Source: CAJMGO01 sp900557305
Lineage (GTDB): Bacteria > Bacillota_I > Bacilli_A > RF39 > UBA660
Assembly: GCA_905212975.1 (NCBI GenBank)
Contig: CAJMGO010000007.1
Location: forward strand, 1-64,000
Reading direction: 5' to 3'
Length of the DNA stretch: 64,000 nucleotides
The position numbers were made by a program, and so were the translations under genes. The notes beneath the pieces are model-generated. The model searched no databases. It worked only from the letters and a program-made list of their open reading frames with translations, and was not told the origin of the DNA. This document shows positions 8,541 to 15,484 of this stretch, in pieces; within the stretch, counting starts at the first letter, position 1; each line of letters starts with the position of its first letter.

Positions 8541-8635
8541 CAGTTAGAATTATTATTTGTAAATATAATAATGAGTATGTTATTAAATATTATTCGGATG
8601 ATAGAATAATCGTTAGAGAATATGAGTTAGTGTGA
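8541..8635 (+). pseudogene. 3' fragment of a yhcG-like gene
   Basis: About 31 codons (VRIIICKYNNEYVIKYYSDD... REYELV) match the C-terminal end of the YhcG-like nuclease at 5273-6181, including the following bases tgtgatataat. It is fused at its 5' side to comEC copy C, which marks a deletion that removed the rest of both genes. Confidence 0.85.
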
Positions 8636-8660
8636 TATAATTAAAATGGATGTGATGATG

Positions 8661-9284
8661 ATGAATTTTAAACAAGAAATTAATGAATTAGAAATGTTTA
8701 ATTGTTGTGATGATTTTGTTTTTTATAAAGGTGAAATTCCTATATTATTTTCTGCACCTCATACTATGAGGCAAAAAAAGGAAGATGGAAGTATAAAATC
8801 ATCTGAACCTTATACTAAAGCAATAGCATTATATTTAAATAAGTATTTTAATGTATTTTCAATTGTTAAGATTAATGATACTGGTCTTGATTCAAACCGC
8901 GATAATGATGATAATTATAAAAAAGAATTAATGAAAATAGTTAAAGAAAATAATATAAAATTAGTTATTGATCTTCACGGTGCTTCAAAAGAAAGGAATT
9001 TTGATGTTGAATTTGGTACGTTAAATAATTTGTCAATAGATTTTTCTACGATAAAAGAGTTGGAAGATGCTTTTAAAGAAAATGGAATAAAAAATGTCTT
9101 ATATAATGCACCATTTAAAGGTGGTGCGATTACTCAATATTTATATGGTATAAATGATATTGATGTAGTGCAAATAGAAATTAATGGAAAATATAGAAAT
9201 TCAGATAATATTGATTTATTAAAAAAGATTATTGATTCATTAGTAAATTTTATACATCAGTATAATACGTATATAAATAGATAA
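8661..9284 (+). CDS. N-formylglutamate amidohydrolase-family protein
   Basis: Motifs PILFSAPHTM (N-terminal metal-binding histidine), DLHGAS and DVVQIEINGKYR match the N-formylglutamate amidohydrolase superfamily, zinc enzymes that cleave N-acyl amino acids. The protein is shorter than typical enzymes (about 207 aa), and no histidine-degradation genes are nearby, so the natural substrate is unclear. Several in-frame ATGs occur at 8646, 8655, 8658 and 8661. I choose 8661 because ggatgtga then has proper spacing. It is the last cargo gene of the island and follows the yhcG fragment by 25 bases. Confidence 0.7.
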   Translation: MNFKQEINELEMFNCCDDFVFYKGEIPILFSAPHTMRQKKEDGSIKSSEPYTKAIALYLNKYFNVFSIVKINDTGLDSNRDNDDNYKKELMKIVKENNIKLVIDLHGASKERNFDVEFGTLNNLSIDFSTIKELEDAFKENGIKNVLYNAPFKGGAITQYLYGINDIDVVQIEINGKYRNSDNIDLLKKIIDSLVNFIHQYNTYINR

Positions 9285-9598
9285 TTAGGTTAGTGAATAT
9301 GAATATTAATAGAATCTATATAGAATATTTAGAAAATAATAAATTTATAAAAAAATATAAATATAAACGCTGATAAACTATTTAAATTTATAGGAATTTT
9401 GAATTTATAGAAGATAATTTAATAATATAGAATATGATGTTATAATAAAAAAATAAAATAGTGTATTATTATGCATGTTTTTTTGTATAGTGTGTAAACT
9501 TATAATGTATACAATAAAAAATAATTAGCATATAATATTATGTGTGTTATGAAGGGTAATATTGTTTGTACGCTACAGCAAATAGCGTTTATATAGAT
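9285..9598. other. AT-rich gene-free stretch
   Basis: No convincing gene is visible. A short reading frame (MNINRIYIEYLENN..., from 9299) stops after 24 codons and looks like debris. Two TATAAT boxes occur at 9501 and 9531 with poor -35 partners, and a 5-bp hairpin (cgcta/tagcg, 9571-9587) precedes a strong terminator, so a short non-coding transcript of about 90-110 nt is possible. Confidence 0.4.
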
Positions 9599-9626
9599 AG
9601 AGAACAAATTTGTTCTCTTTTTTTTA
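9599..9626 (+). terminator. Strong palindromic terminator
   Basis: A perfect 20-base inverted repeat (agagaacaaa / tttgttctct) is followed by eight T. The nearest upstream gene ends more than 300 bases away, so it may end a short non-coding transcript or the island transcript. Confidence 0.75.
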
Positions 9627-9674
9627 AATTTATATTGAATAAAAAAAATTTTATGTTATAATTATTTATGTAAT

Positions 9675-9751
9675 GTCTCCTTAGCTCAGTTGGCTAGAGC
9701 ACGTGACTCTTAATCTCGGGGTCCAGGGTTCGAATCCCTGAGGGGACACCA
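9675..9751 (+). tRNA. tRNA-Lys (CTT anticodon)
   Basis: A 77-base cloverleaf: acceptor gtctcct/aggggac, D-arm gctc...gagc, anticodon loop ctCTTaa, T-arm with ggttcgaatcc, discriminator A and encoded CCA. The anticodon stem (cgtga/tctcg) has one T-T mismatch in its middle. It marks the right edge of the comEC-linked accessory island, but I see no duplicated tRNA end that would indicate an attachment site. Confidence 0.93.
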
Positions 9752-9761
9752 TTATGAAAAT

Positions 9762-9790
9762 AACCGTTGAAATTCAGCGGTTTTTTATTT
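9762..9790 (+). terminator. Terminator after tRNA-Lys
   Basis: A 9-bp stem aaccgttga / tcagcggtt (one G-T pair), loop aat, then T6. Confidence 0.8.
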
Positions 9791-9849
9791 TTTTAGTCTT
9801 GTTATTTTACTTGAAATTTTTTTAGGTTATTAGTATAATTGTTTTAGAG

Positions 9850-10236
9850 ATGATTTATGTGGAAAGAAATAAAATTGAAAAATTTATACAATTTGTTGTT
9901 GATCTTGTACAAGAAGATGATACTTTTATGAATGGTGGATCCGCTGGTTATTATTTTACTCATGGCGGATGTTATGAATTATTTAAAGTAGTAAATCATT
10001 ATATTCCTGAGACAGTTTGTATGATAAATAAAGAATTAGATCATTGTGCGATAGGTTATAATAACAATATTTATGATGCATTAGGAATTGTTGAAAATAA
10101 AGATGAGTTTTCTATTGCTACAAAAGAAGATATAGAATATATGGAAAGATCTTTTGGCCTTAAAATTAAATCGTTAGAATCTGATAATATAATAAATGAG
10201 GTTGAAGAATGTAATATAAAAGGTATACTTTATTAG
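9850..10236 (+). CDS. Hypothetical protein, 128 aa, with Cys/His/Asp motif
   Basis: I do not recognise a named family. The arrangement THGGCYELFKVVNHY, then KELDHCAIGYNNNIYDALG, places conserved-looking Cys, His and Asp residues in an order seen in papain-like or transglutaminase-like folds, but this is only a resemblance. No signal peptide is present. The ATG at 9850 follows tagagatg. The gene converges on, and overlaps by 4 bases, the amidase gene on the other strand. Confidence 0.65.
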   Translation: MIYVERNKIEKFIQFVVDLVQEDDTFMNGGSAGYYFTHGGCYELFKVVNHYIPETVCMINKELDHCAIGYNNNIYDALGIVENKDEFSIATKEDIEYMERSFGLKIKSLESDNIINEVEECNIKGILY

Positions 10237-10247
10237 TATGCCTTTTT
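10219..10247. terminator. Bidirectional terminator inside two converging genes
   Basis: A 9-bp stem aaaggtata / tatgccttt lies over the last codons of both the 128-aa gene and the amidase gene, with T runs on the right and a T-rich complement on the left. Confidence 0.6.
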
Positions 10248-11474
10248 AATTTCTTTATCTATTGATTTCGCAATAGCATCAATATATTTGTCTTTATTTG
10301 TTTTTATGTTGTTTAAATCAGTATTATCAATTATATATCCAAGTTCTATTAAGTAACTTTCAACTCCAATATTTGAGTTGTAATAAGGATTATTGCCATA
10401 TGTAGATATATTGTTTGCAACATATGCTCCAGTCATTATTCCACCAGTTTCTCTTATTATAAACAAATAATTAGTATTTGTAGATATTCTAGATAGTTCA
10501 TATCCTTTTTCTTTAGCACTTTCTTTTGCATTATTTACATCATTTAAAGTTAAAGTTCTTACATAAACTCCGTCTTGTACTTTGTAATGAGTATTATTTG
10601 AATATGTTGTATTTGCTTTTTCTACTATATTTTTTACTATAGTACTTGCAAATTCAAGATTGGTATTATATGGAGCATAAACTTCAACTCCGTGAATATT
10701 TCCTTTGATTGATAAACTATTTAAGTGAAGGGATATTAAATATTTTGCTTTAACATCTTGTGGGATGATAGCTCTTCCATTTTCTCCATAGGGTGATAAA
10801 TATTTATTTTCATCTCTTGTTAATTTTACTTTATAGCCTAAATTTTCTAAATTTTCTTTTAATGAAATAGCATATTCTAATGTATAAAATGCTTCTGTAT
10901 CACTTCCATATATTGCTCCAGTATCATTACCACCATGTCCAGCATCTATTACAATATCGTATATGTTATTATCTTTTTTTGACTTAGTTGTTTTAATTTT
11001 AAATACATTTATATTATTTACTTTACTTGATGTTATAGTTGTTTTTTTATTTTCTTTTATTGCATAATACTCCGAATTGTTATATTCGGTATTATTGTTA
11101 AGACTATAATATTTATCGTTTATTTTTAAAAGTACATAATAATTTTTACATTTTAAATTTTCTAAATTTATGCCTTCATTTATATATTGAGACAAGTAGA
11201 ATGTAGTTTTGTTATCATTTTGCTCATAATTTAATTTATAATTTATTTCTTCTTTGTTATTTTTTAATGCAATACTTATGTTTTTAATATCAGTATTTAA
11301 ATTAATATTTCCTTTAATATTAAGATGTGTACCATATATTGTATATTCTTCTATATTAGCTTCTTGTTTTTCTATTATTTTTATTACTTTATCACTTATA
11401 TAAAGAGAGTATATAGTAATAATTGAAATAGATATACATAATATAATTATGATACTTATAATTCTTTTTTTCAT
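10233..11474 (-). CDS. N-acetylmuramoyl-L-alanine amidase (Amidase_3), membrane-anchored
   Basis: The enzyme cleaves the amide bond between N-acetylmuramic acid and the stem peptide of peptidoglycan. Residues 4-24 form a signal anchor. A roughly 150-residue region of unknown fold follows, and the C-terminal half is Amidase_3 with the zinc and catalytic signatures IVIDAGHGGNDTGA, EAFYTLEYA, YLISLHLNS and SYLIELGYI. At 413 aa it is longer than sporulation CwlD (about 240 aa) because of the extra N-terminal domain. A role in spore cortex maturation or cell separation fits the family but is not proven. It is transcribed alone, divergent from secE. Confidence 0.88.
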   Translation of the reverse strand: MKKRIISIIIILCISISIITIYSLYISDKVIKIIEKQEANIEEYTIYGTHLNIKGNINLNTDIKNISIALKNNKEEINYKLNYEQNDNKTTFYLSQYINEGINLENLKCKNYYVLLKINDKYYSLNNNTEYNNSEYYAIKENKKTTITSSKVNNINVFKIKTTKSKKDNNIYDIVIDAGHGGNDTGAIYGSDTEAFYTLEYAISLKENLENLGYKVKLTRDENKYLSPYGENGRAIIPQDVKAKYLISLHLNSLSIKGNIHGVEVYAPYNTNLEFASTIVKNIVEKANTTYSNNTHYKVQDGVYVRTLTLNDVNNAKESAKEKGYELSRISTNTNYLFIIRETGGIMTGAYVANNISTYGNNPYYNSNIGVESYLIELGYIIDNTDLNNIKTNKDKYIDAIAKSIDKEIKKAY

Positions 11475-11532
11475 ATGAGTTAACCACCACTTTAATTATA
11501 ACAAAAAAGTTTTATATATTCTATATACTGTG

Positions 11533-11562
11533 TTGACTTTTTATAAATATGTGTGTTAAAAT
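11533..11562 (+). promoter_or_regulatory. Promoter of the secE-nusG operon
   Basis: TTGACT at 11533-11538 and TAAAAT at 11557-11562, 18-base spacing, in the divergent gap between the amidase and secE. Confidence 0.55.
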
Positions 11563-11615
11563 TTATTTAGACACAGATAGGTGTTTTTATTTTAGAAAAA
11601 AATAAGAGGTGCAAT

Positions 11616-11795
11616 ATGAAGAAATTAGCTAGATTTCTAGATAGTGTAAAAAAAGAAATGAAGAAAGTTAGATGGCCAAAGAAAAATGAAATATTAACTT
11701 ATGGTACAGTTACAGTATTATTTGTTTTAACGTTTGCAGCATTTTTTGGTATACTTGATGTTGTAATATCAAGCATTAAAACATTAGTGGGGTAG
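11616..11795 (+). CDS. secE: Preprotein translocase subunit SecE
   Basis: This 59-aa gene encodes the single-span SecE subunit, which clamps SecY in the Sec translocon. It has the family pattern of an N-terminal amphipathic part (LARFLDSVKKEMKKVRWPKK, where the VxWP-type motif is diagnostic) and one C-terminal membrane helix (about residues 29-55). aagaggtg precedes the ATG. The start of nusG lies 3 bases after its stop, the usual secE-nusG order. No rpmG is present upstream, unlike in many Bacillota. Confidence 0.93.
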   Translation: MKKLARFLDSVKKEMKKVRWPKKNEILTYGTVTVLFVLTFAAFFGILDVVISSIKTLVG

Positions 11796-11798
11796 ATT

Positions 11799-12332
11799 AT
11801 GGAAAAAGAATGGTATGTAGTTAATACTTATTCTGGGCACGAGAATAAGGTAAAAGAAAAATTAGAAATGCGTGCTAGTACAATGGGAATGGAAGATTAT
11901 ATATTTAGAGTAGTTGTTCCAGAGCAAAAAGAAGTTGAATATAAAGATGGGAAAGAAAAAGTAAAAGTTAAAAAGATGTTCCCTGGATATATTTTAGTTG
12001 AGATGATTATGACTGATGAGGCTTGGTTTATAGTAAGAAATACACCTGGTGTTACAGGATTTATAGGTTCATCAGGAAAGGGAGCTAAACCATTTCCTTT
12101 AACTCCACAAGAAGTTGATAAAATACTTGGTAGTATGGGAATGAGCAGACTTGAAATTGGTAATAATTTAAATATTGGTGATATGGTTAAAGTAATAAAT
12201 GGTCCTTTTACATCAATGTATGGAAAAGTTAAAAGTATTGATATGGAAAACCAAAAATTAGAAGTTACTCTTGACTTATTTGGGCAAGAAACTGTTGTTG
12301 AACTTGGAATAAGTGAAATAGAGAAAGCTTAA
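11799..12332 (+). CDS. nusG: Transcription termination/antitermination factor NusG
   Basis: NusG binds the RNA polymerase clamp and modulates pausing and termination. The 177-aa product has the NGN domain (WYVVNTYSGHENKVKEKLE, VKVKKMFPGYILVEM, WFIVRNTPGVTGFIG) and the C-terminal KOW domain (NIGDMVKVINGPFTSMYGKV). Length and order are standard. Its ribosome binding site (gtgggg) overlaps the secE stop, indicating coupling. Confidence 0.97.
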   Translation: MEKEWYVVNTYSGHENKVKEKLEMRASTMGMEDYIFRVVVPEQKEVEYKDGKEKVKVKKMFPGYILVEMIMTDEAWFIVRNTPGVTGFIGSSGKGAKPFPLTPQEVDKILGSMGMSRLEIGNNLNIGDMVKVINGPFTSMYGKVKSIDMENQKLEVTLDLFGQETVVELGISEIEKA

Positions 12333-12344
12333 ATAAATTAATTG

Positions 12345-12471
12345 TTTACAAAACAGAAAAAATATGTTATTATTAATTAGCTATATTATTTATTAATATA
12401 GATTAAGTGGGAGATGTTGGCGGATATCATTTGAACCACTCGCGAAAAAGTATAATATAGGAGGTGTTTTC
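12345..12471 (+). promoter_or_regulatory. Promoter and leader of the rplK-rplA operon
   Basis: TTTACA (12345) and an extended -10 TGTTATTAT (12365-12373) are spaced 17 bases apart. The leader contains gtgggagatgttggcgg (12408-12424) and accactcgcg further on. The same gtgggag...accac arrangement recurs before rplA, suggesting an autoregulatory ribosomal protein (L1) binding structure. That role is inferred. Confidence 0.55.
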
Positions 12472-12897
12472 GTGGCAAAAGAAATTACAAAAATAATTAA
12501 TTTACAAATTCCTGCTGGAAAAGCTACTCCAGCACCACCAGTAGGTACAGTACTTGGACCTGCAGGTATAAATTTAGGGGAATTTGTTACAAAATATAAT
12601 GATGCTACAAGAGATAAAATGGGAGATATAATACCAGTTGAAATTACTGTTTATGATGACAGATCATTTGACTTTGTATTAAAAACTCCACCAACTGCAT
12701 TCTTAATTAAGAAATTTGCAAAAATTAATAAAGGATCAGTTAAAGGTTCAACTGAAACTGTAGCAACACTTACAAAAGAACAATTAAGAGAAATTGCTGA
12801 AATTAAATTGCCAGACTTAAATGCTTATGGAGTAGAAGAAGCTATGAGAATAGTTGAAGGAACTGCTCGTAACATGGGTGTTAAAGTATCTGAATAA
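12472..12897 (+). CDS. rplK: 50S ribosomal protein L11
   Basis: L11 forms the GTPase-associated centre with 23S rRNA and L10-L12. The 141-aa sequence has the canonical LQIPAGKATPAPPVGTVLG start and the C-terminal RNA-binding domain ending in MRIVEGTARNMGV. The start codon is GTG with aggaggtg upstream, giving MAKEITKII. Confidence 0.97.
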   Translation: MAKEITKIINLQIPAGKATPAPPVGTVLGPAGINLGEFVTKYNDATRDKMGDIIPVEITVYDDRSFDFVLKTPPTAFLIKKFAKINKGSVKGSTETVATLTKEQLREIAEIKLPDLNAYGVEEAMRIVEGTARNMGVKVSE

Positions 12898-12963
12898 AAA
12901 CATGTAGGTTAATTACCTATGTGGGAGGAAAAATCCGCAAATACCACATAAGGAGGAAATAAA
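12898..12963 (+). promoter_or_regulatory. rplK-rplA intercistronic leader, probable L1-binding site
   Basis: gtgggaggaaaaatccgc followed by taccaca, just before the aaggagg of rplA, mirrors the structure upstream of rplK. In other bacteria L1 represses its own operon by binding such a mimic of its rRNA site. Confidence 0.45.
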
Positions 12964-13659
12964 ATGAAAAAAGGTAAGAAATATGTAGCTGCATCTTCAA
13001 AAATAGATAAGACTAAATCTTATACTAAAGAAGAAGCTATTAAATTAGTTAAAGAAACTTCAACAGCTAATTTTGATGCAACTGTAGAGCTTGCACTTAG
13101 ATTAAATCTTGATACTAAGAAAGCTGATCAACAATTAAGAGGTGCATTAGTACTTCCAAATGGAACAGGAAAAACTAAAAAAGTATTAGTTATTGCAAAA
13201 GGACCTGCTGCTCAAGCTGCAAAAGATGCTGGTGCTGATTATGTAGGAGATACTGACATGCTTGAAAAAATCGAAAAAGAAAATTGGTTTGATTTCGATG
13301 TTATGGTAGCAACTCCTGATATGATGCCTGCTTTAGGAAAACTTGGAAAAATTTTAGGGCCTAAAGGATTAATGCCAAATCCAAAAACTGGAACAGTTAC
13401 AATGGATACTAAAAAAGCTGTAGAAGAAGTTAAAAAAGGACGTGTAGAATACAGAACTGATAGTTATGGTAATTTACATGTTATCATTGGAAAGGTATCT
13501 TTCGATGATGAAAAATTAGTTGAAAATCTTAATGCTTTCATGAACTTGATTAATAAAACTAAACCTATGACAGTAAAAGGTAAATATATTTTAAATGTTG
13601 CTGTTACTTCAACAATGGGACCAAGTGTTAAAATTAGTCAAGAAAGCTTTGACTTTTAA
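12964..13659 (+). CDS. rplA: 50S ribosomal protein L1
   Basis: L1 builds the mobile L1 stalk that guides deacylated tRNA out of the E site. The 231-aa product carries KGKKYVAASSKIDKTKSYT at its N terminus and the family signature region GKLGKILGPKGLMPNPKTGT. Length is standard and the gene follows rplK by 66 bases. Confidence 0.97.
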   Translation: MKKGKKYVAASSKIDKTKSYTKEEAIKLVKETSTANFDATVELALRLNLDTKKADQQLRGALVLPNGTGKTKKVLVIAKGPAAQAAKDAGADYVGDTDMLEKIEKENWFDFDVMVATPDMMPALGKLGKILGPKGLMPNPKTGTVTMDTKKAVEEVKKGRVEYRTDSYGNLHVIIGKVSFDDEKLVENLNAFMNLINKTKPMTVKGKYILNVAVTSTMGPSVKISQESFDF

Positions 13660-13699
13660 TTAAAAATATGTTAGAATTAAATTGTTTCTTGAAAAATAT

Positions 13700-13835
13700 A
13701 TATTAATACCGTAGACAGTAGGTGCTATTAGCTTAATTTCCTACCGAGGATCTTAAATAAATTTTTAAGTCTTTGGCCTTACTGTGAAAAGTTAGGCCTT
13801 TTTTATACGGTGACTCTAAAAAAATGAGGAGGTGC
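13700..13835 (+). promoter_or_regulatory. L10 leader with attenuator
   Basis: The conserved core ccgtagacagtaggtgc...cctaccgagg, the later ggcctta...ttaggcc hairpin followed by T6 (13774-13806) and gaggaggtg match the Firmicutes L10 ribosomal leader family. L10(L12)4 binding to the first part is expected to favour the terminator hairpin and repress rplJ-rplL. Confidence 0.88.
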
Positions 13836-13839
13836 TAAA

Positions 13840-14331
13840 ATGGCAAACCAAAAGATAATTGAAAGAAAATCTCAAACAGTATCAGAAATAGCTGATAAAA
13901 TTAAAAATTCAAGTTCGGTTGTATTCTTTGAATATAGAGGACTTACTGTTGGAGAAACAAATGCTTTAAGAAAAATCTTAAAAGAAACAAATTCAGAGTA
14001 TAAAGTTTACAAAAACACACTTGCATCACGTGCTCTTGATTCTTTAAACATTGATTTAAAAGAACACATGAATGGTCCAAAGGCTATCGCTTTTGGTACA
14101 GATGCAATCGCACCAATTAAAGCTTTAAGTGATTTTGCAAAAACTCATAAAGCTTTAGAATTAAAAGTTGGTATCGTTGATGGTGAAATAGCTGATGAAA
14201 AAATGTTAAAAGAATTAGCTGCTATACCATCAAGAGAAGGATTACTTACAATGTTTGCTTCTGGTTTAATGCAACATGTAAGAGACTTCGCAATATGCTT
14301 AGATTTACATAGTAAAAATTTAGAAAAATAA
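13840..14331 (+). CDS. rplJ: 50S ribosomal protein L10
   Basis: L10 anchors the L12 dimers to the ribosome stalk and represses its own operon. The 163-aa sequence shows SSVVFFEYRGLTVGETNALR, YKVYKNTLASRAL and the helical tail ending in a conserved SREGLL...LMQHVRDFA segment. It follows the L10 leader directly, with aggaggtg before the ATG. Confidence 0.96.
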   Translation: MANQKIIERKSQTVSEIADKIKNSSSVVFFEYRGLTVGETNALRKILKETNSEYKVYKNTLASRALDSLNIDLKEHMNGPKAIAFGTDAIAPIKALSDFAKTHKALELKVGIVDGEIADEKMLKELAAIPSREGLLTMFASGLMQHVRDFAICLDLHSKNLEK

Positions 14332-14356
14332 TTTATAGGAAAGTGGGGAATTTAAA

Positions 14357-14722
14357 ATGGCAAAAATAAGCGCAAAAGAAATTATTGATTCACTAAAAGA
14401 AATGACTCTTTTAGAAATTAAAGAAGTAGTAGATTTAATGAAAGAAGAACTTGGTGTTGATCCAAGTGCAGTAGCTGTAGCTGCAGCACCTGTAGCAGCA
14501 GTTGAAGAAGGACCAAGCACATTTAATGTTGTATTAACAGCTGCTGGAGCAAACAAAATTGCTGTTATCAAATTAGTTCGTGAAATTACTGGTTTAGGAT
14601 TAAAAGAAGCTAAAGACTTAGCTGATAACGGTGGAGTTGTTAAAGAAAAAGCTGCTAAAGAAGAAGCAGAAGGATTAAAAGCTCAATTTGAAGAAGCTGG
14701 AGCTACTATTGAATTACAATAA
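14357..14722 (+). CDS. rplL: 50S ribosomal protein L7/L12
   Basis: This is the multicopy stalk protein that recruits translation GTPases. The 121-aa product has the N-terminal dimerisation domain (LLEIKEVVDLMKEELGV), an Ala/Pro-type hinge and the C-terminal domain (VIKLVREITGLGLKEAKDL). It lies 25 bases after rplJ and a terminator-like hairpin follows. Confidence 0.97.
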   Translation: MAKISAKEIIDSLKEMTLLEIKEVVDLMKEELGVDPSAVAVAAAPVAAVEEGPSTFNVVLTAAGANKIAVIKLVREITGLGLKEAKDLADNGGVVKEKAAKEEAEGLKAQFEEAGATIELQ

Positions 14723-14741
14723 TTTTTAAAATTAAGATTTT

Positions 14742-14780
14742 AGCCTATACTACAAAAAATGTGGTATGGGCTTTCATCGT
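14742..14780 (+). terminator. Terminator-like hairpin after rplL
   Basis: agcctatactac / gtggtatgggct pair with a few G-T pairs around an A-rich loop. The T tract is weak, so partial read-through into the methyltransferase gene is likely. Confidence 0.5.
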
Positions 14781-14800
14781 CTTTAAAAGTAGGTGAAAAT

Positions 14801-15397
14801 ATGAGTCATTATTTTGAAAATGATAAAGAGCTAAAAAGCAATAAAAAGTTAAATAAAGTTATTATTAATGATATTGAATTTTCTTTTTTATCTGATAATG
14901 GAGTTTTTTCAAAACGTGGGCTTGATTATGGTACAAGAACGTTACTTGAAAATCTTGATACAAAACATATTCATGGAAATATACTTGATTTTGGATGTGG
15001 ATATGGTCCAATTGGAATTTATTTATCTAAAGTATGCAATTGTAGTGTTGATATGATTGATATAAATAATAGAAGTCTTGAATTAGCACGTGAAAATTCA
15101 AATATTAATAATGTTAATACAAATATATTTTATAGTAATATTTATGAAAATATAAATAAAAAGTATGATTTTATAATTTCAAATCCTCCTATTAGAGTTG
15201 GTAAGGAAATATTATATAAAATTTTGTTTGAGGCATATGATCATTTAAATGAAAATGGTGAATTATGGATTGTTATAAATAAGGATCAAGGTGCAAAGAG
15301 TGTTGTTAGAGATTTAGAAAAAAAATATGAGACAAGTATAATAGAAAAAAATAAGGGTTTTTATGTTATTTGCTCTAAAAGAATTGACACTTTGTAA
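14801..15397 (+). CDS. RsmC/YbxB-type rRNA guanine-N2 methyltransferase
   Basis: This class I SAM-dependent methyltransferase has motif I DFGCGYGPIGIYL, an acidic residue in VDMIDINNRSLEL and the base-methylating motif SNPPIRVGK, as in RsmC-like enzymes that modify 16S rRNA G1207. The 198-aa single-domain form equals the catalytic half of E. coli RsmC, as in Bacillus YbxB, which also lies between rplL and rpoB. ATG 14801 with taggtgaaa is preferred over an upstream in-frame ATG at 14759 that lies in the hairpin. Confidence 0.85.
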   Translation: MSHYFENDKELKSNKKLNKVIINDIEFSFLSDNGVFSKRGLDYGTRTLLENLDTKHIHGNILDFGCGYGPIGIYLSKVCNCSVDMIDINNRSLELARENSNINNVNTNIFYSNIYENINKKYDFIISNPPIRVGKEILYKILFEAYDHLNENGELWIVINKDQGAKSVVRDLEKKYETSIIEKNKGFYVICSKRIDTL

Positions 15398-15412
15398 TTA
15401 TTTTGTTAAAAT
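15384..15412 (+). promoter_or_regulatory. rpoBC promoter inside the end of the upstream gene
   Basis: TTGACA at 15384-15389 and TAAAAT at 15407-15412 are 17 bases apart; the -35 box is within the last codons of the methyltransferase gene. The leader downstream holds a 14-base perfect palindrome (atatacgcgtatat, 15427-15440). Confidence 0.65.
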
Positions 15413-15484
15413 TATAAATTGGTGGCATATACGCGTATATATATGTTAGATCTTTAAAAAAATTTAGTATATAGGGGTGAAACA

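Noticed and set aside
3739..9284. Prophage or insertion sequence carrying the accessory genes
   Set aside because: No integrase, transposase, capsid, terminase or IS terminal repeats are present; the only repeated borders are the comEC tails and yhcG ends.
9675..9751. tRNA-Lys as an attachment site for the neighbouring island
   Set aside because: No second copy of the tRNA 3' end and no integrase gene are visible between comEC and the tRNA.
14320..14571. Minus-strand frame opposite rplL, and similar frames opposite rpoC, dnaK, grpE and rpsB
   Set aside because: These overlap strongly conserved genes on the plus strand and have no start signals of their own; they arise from base composition.
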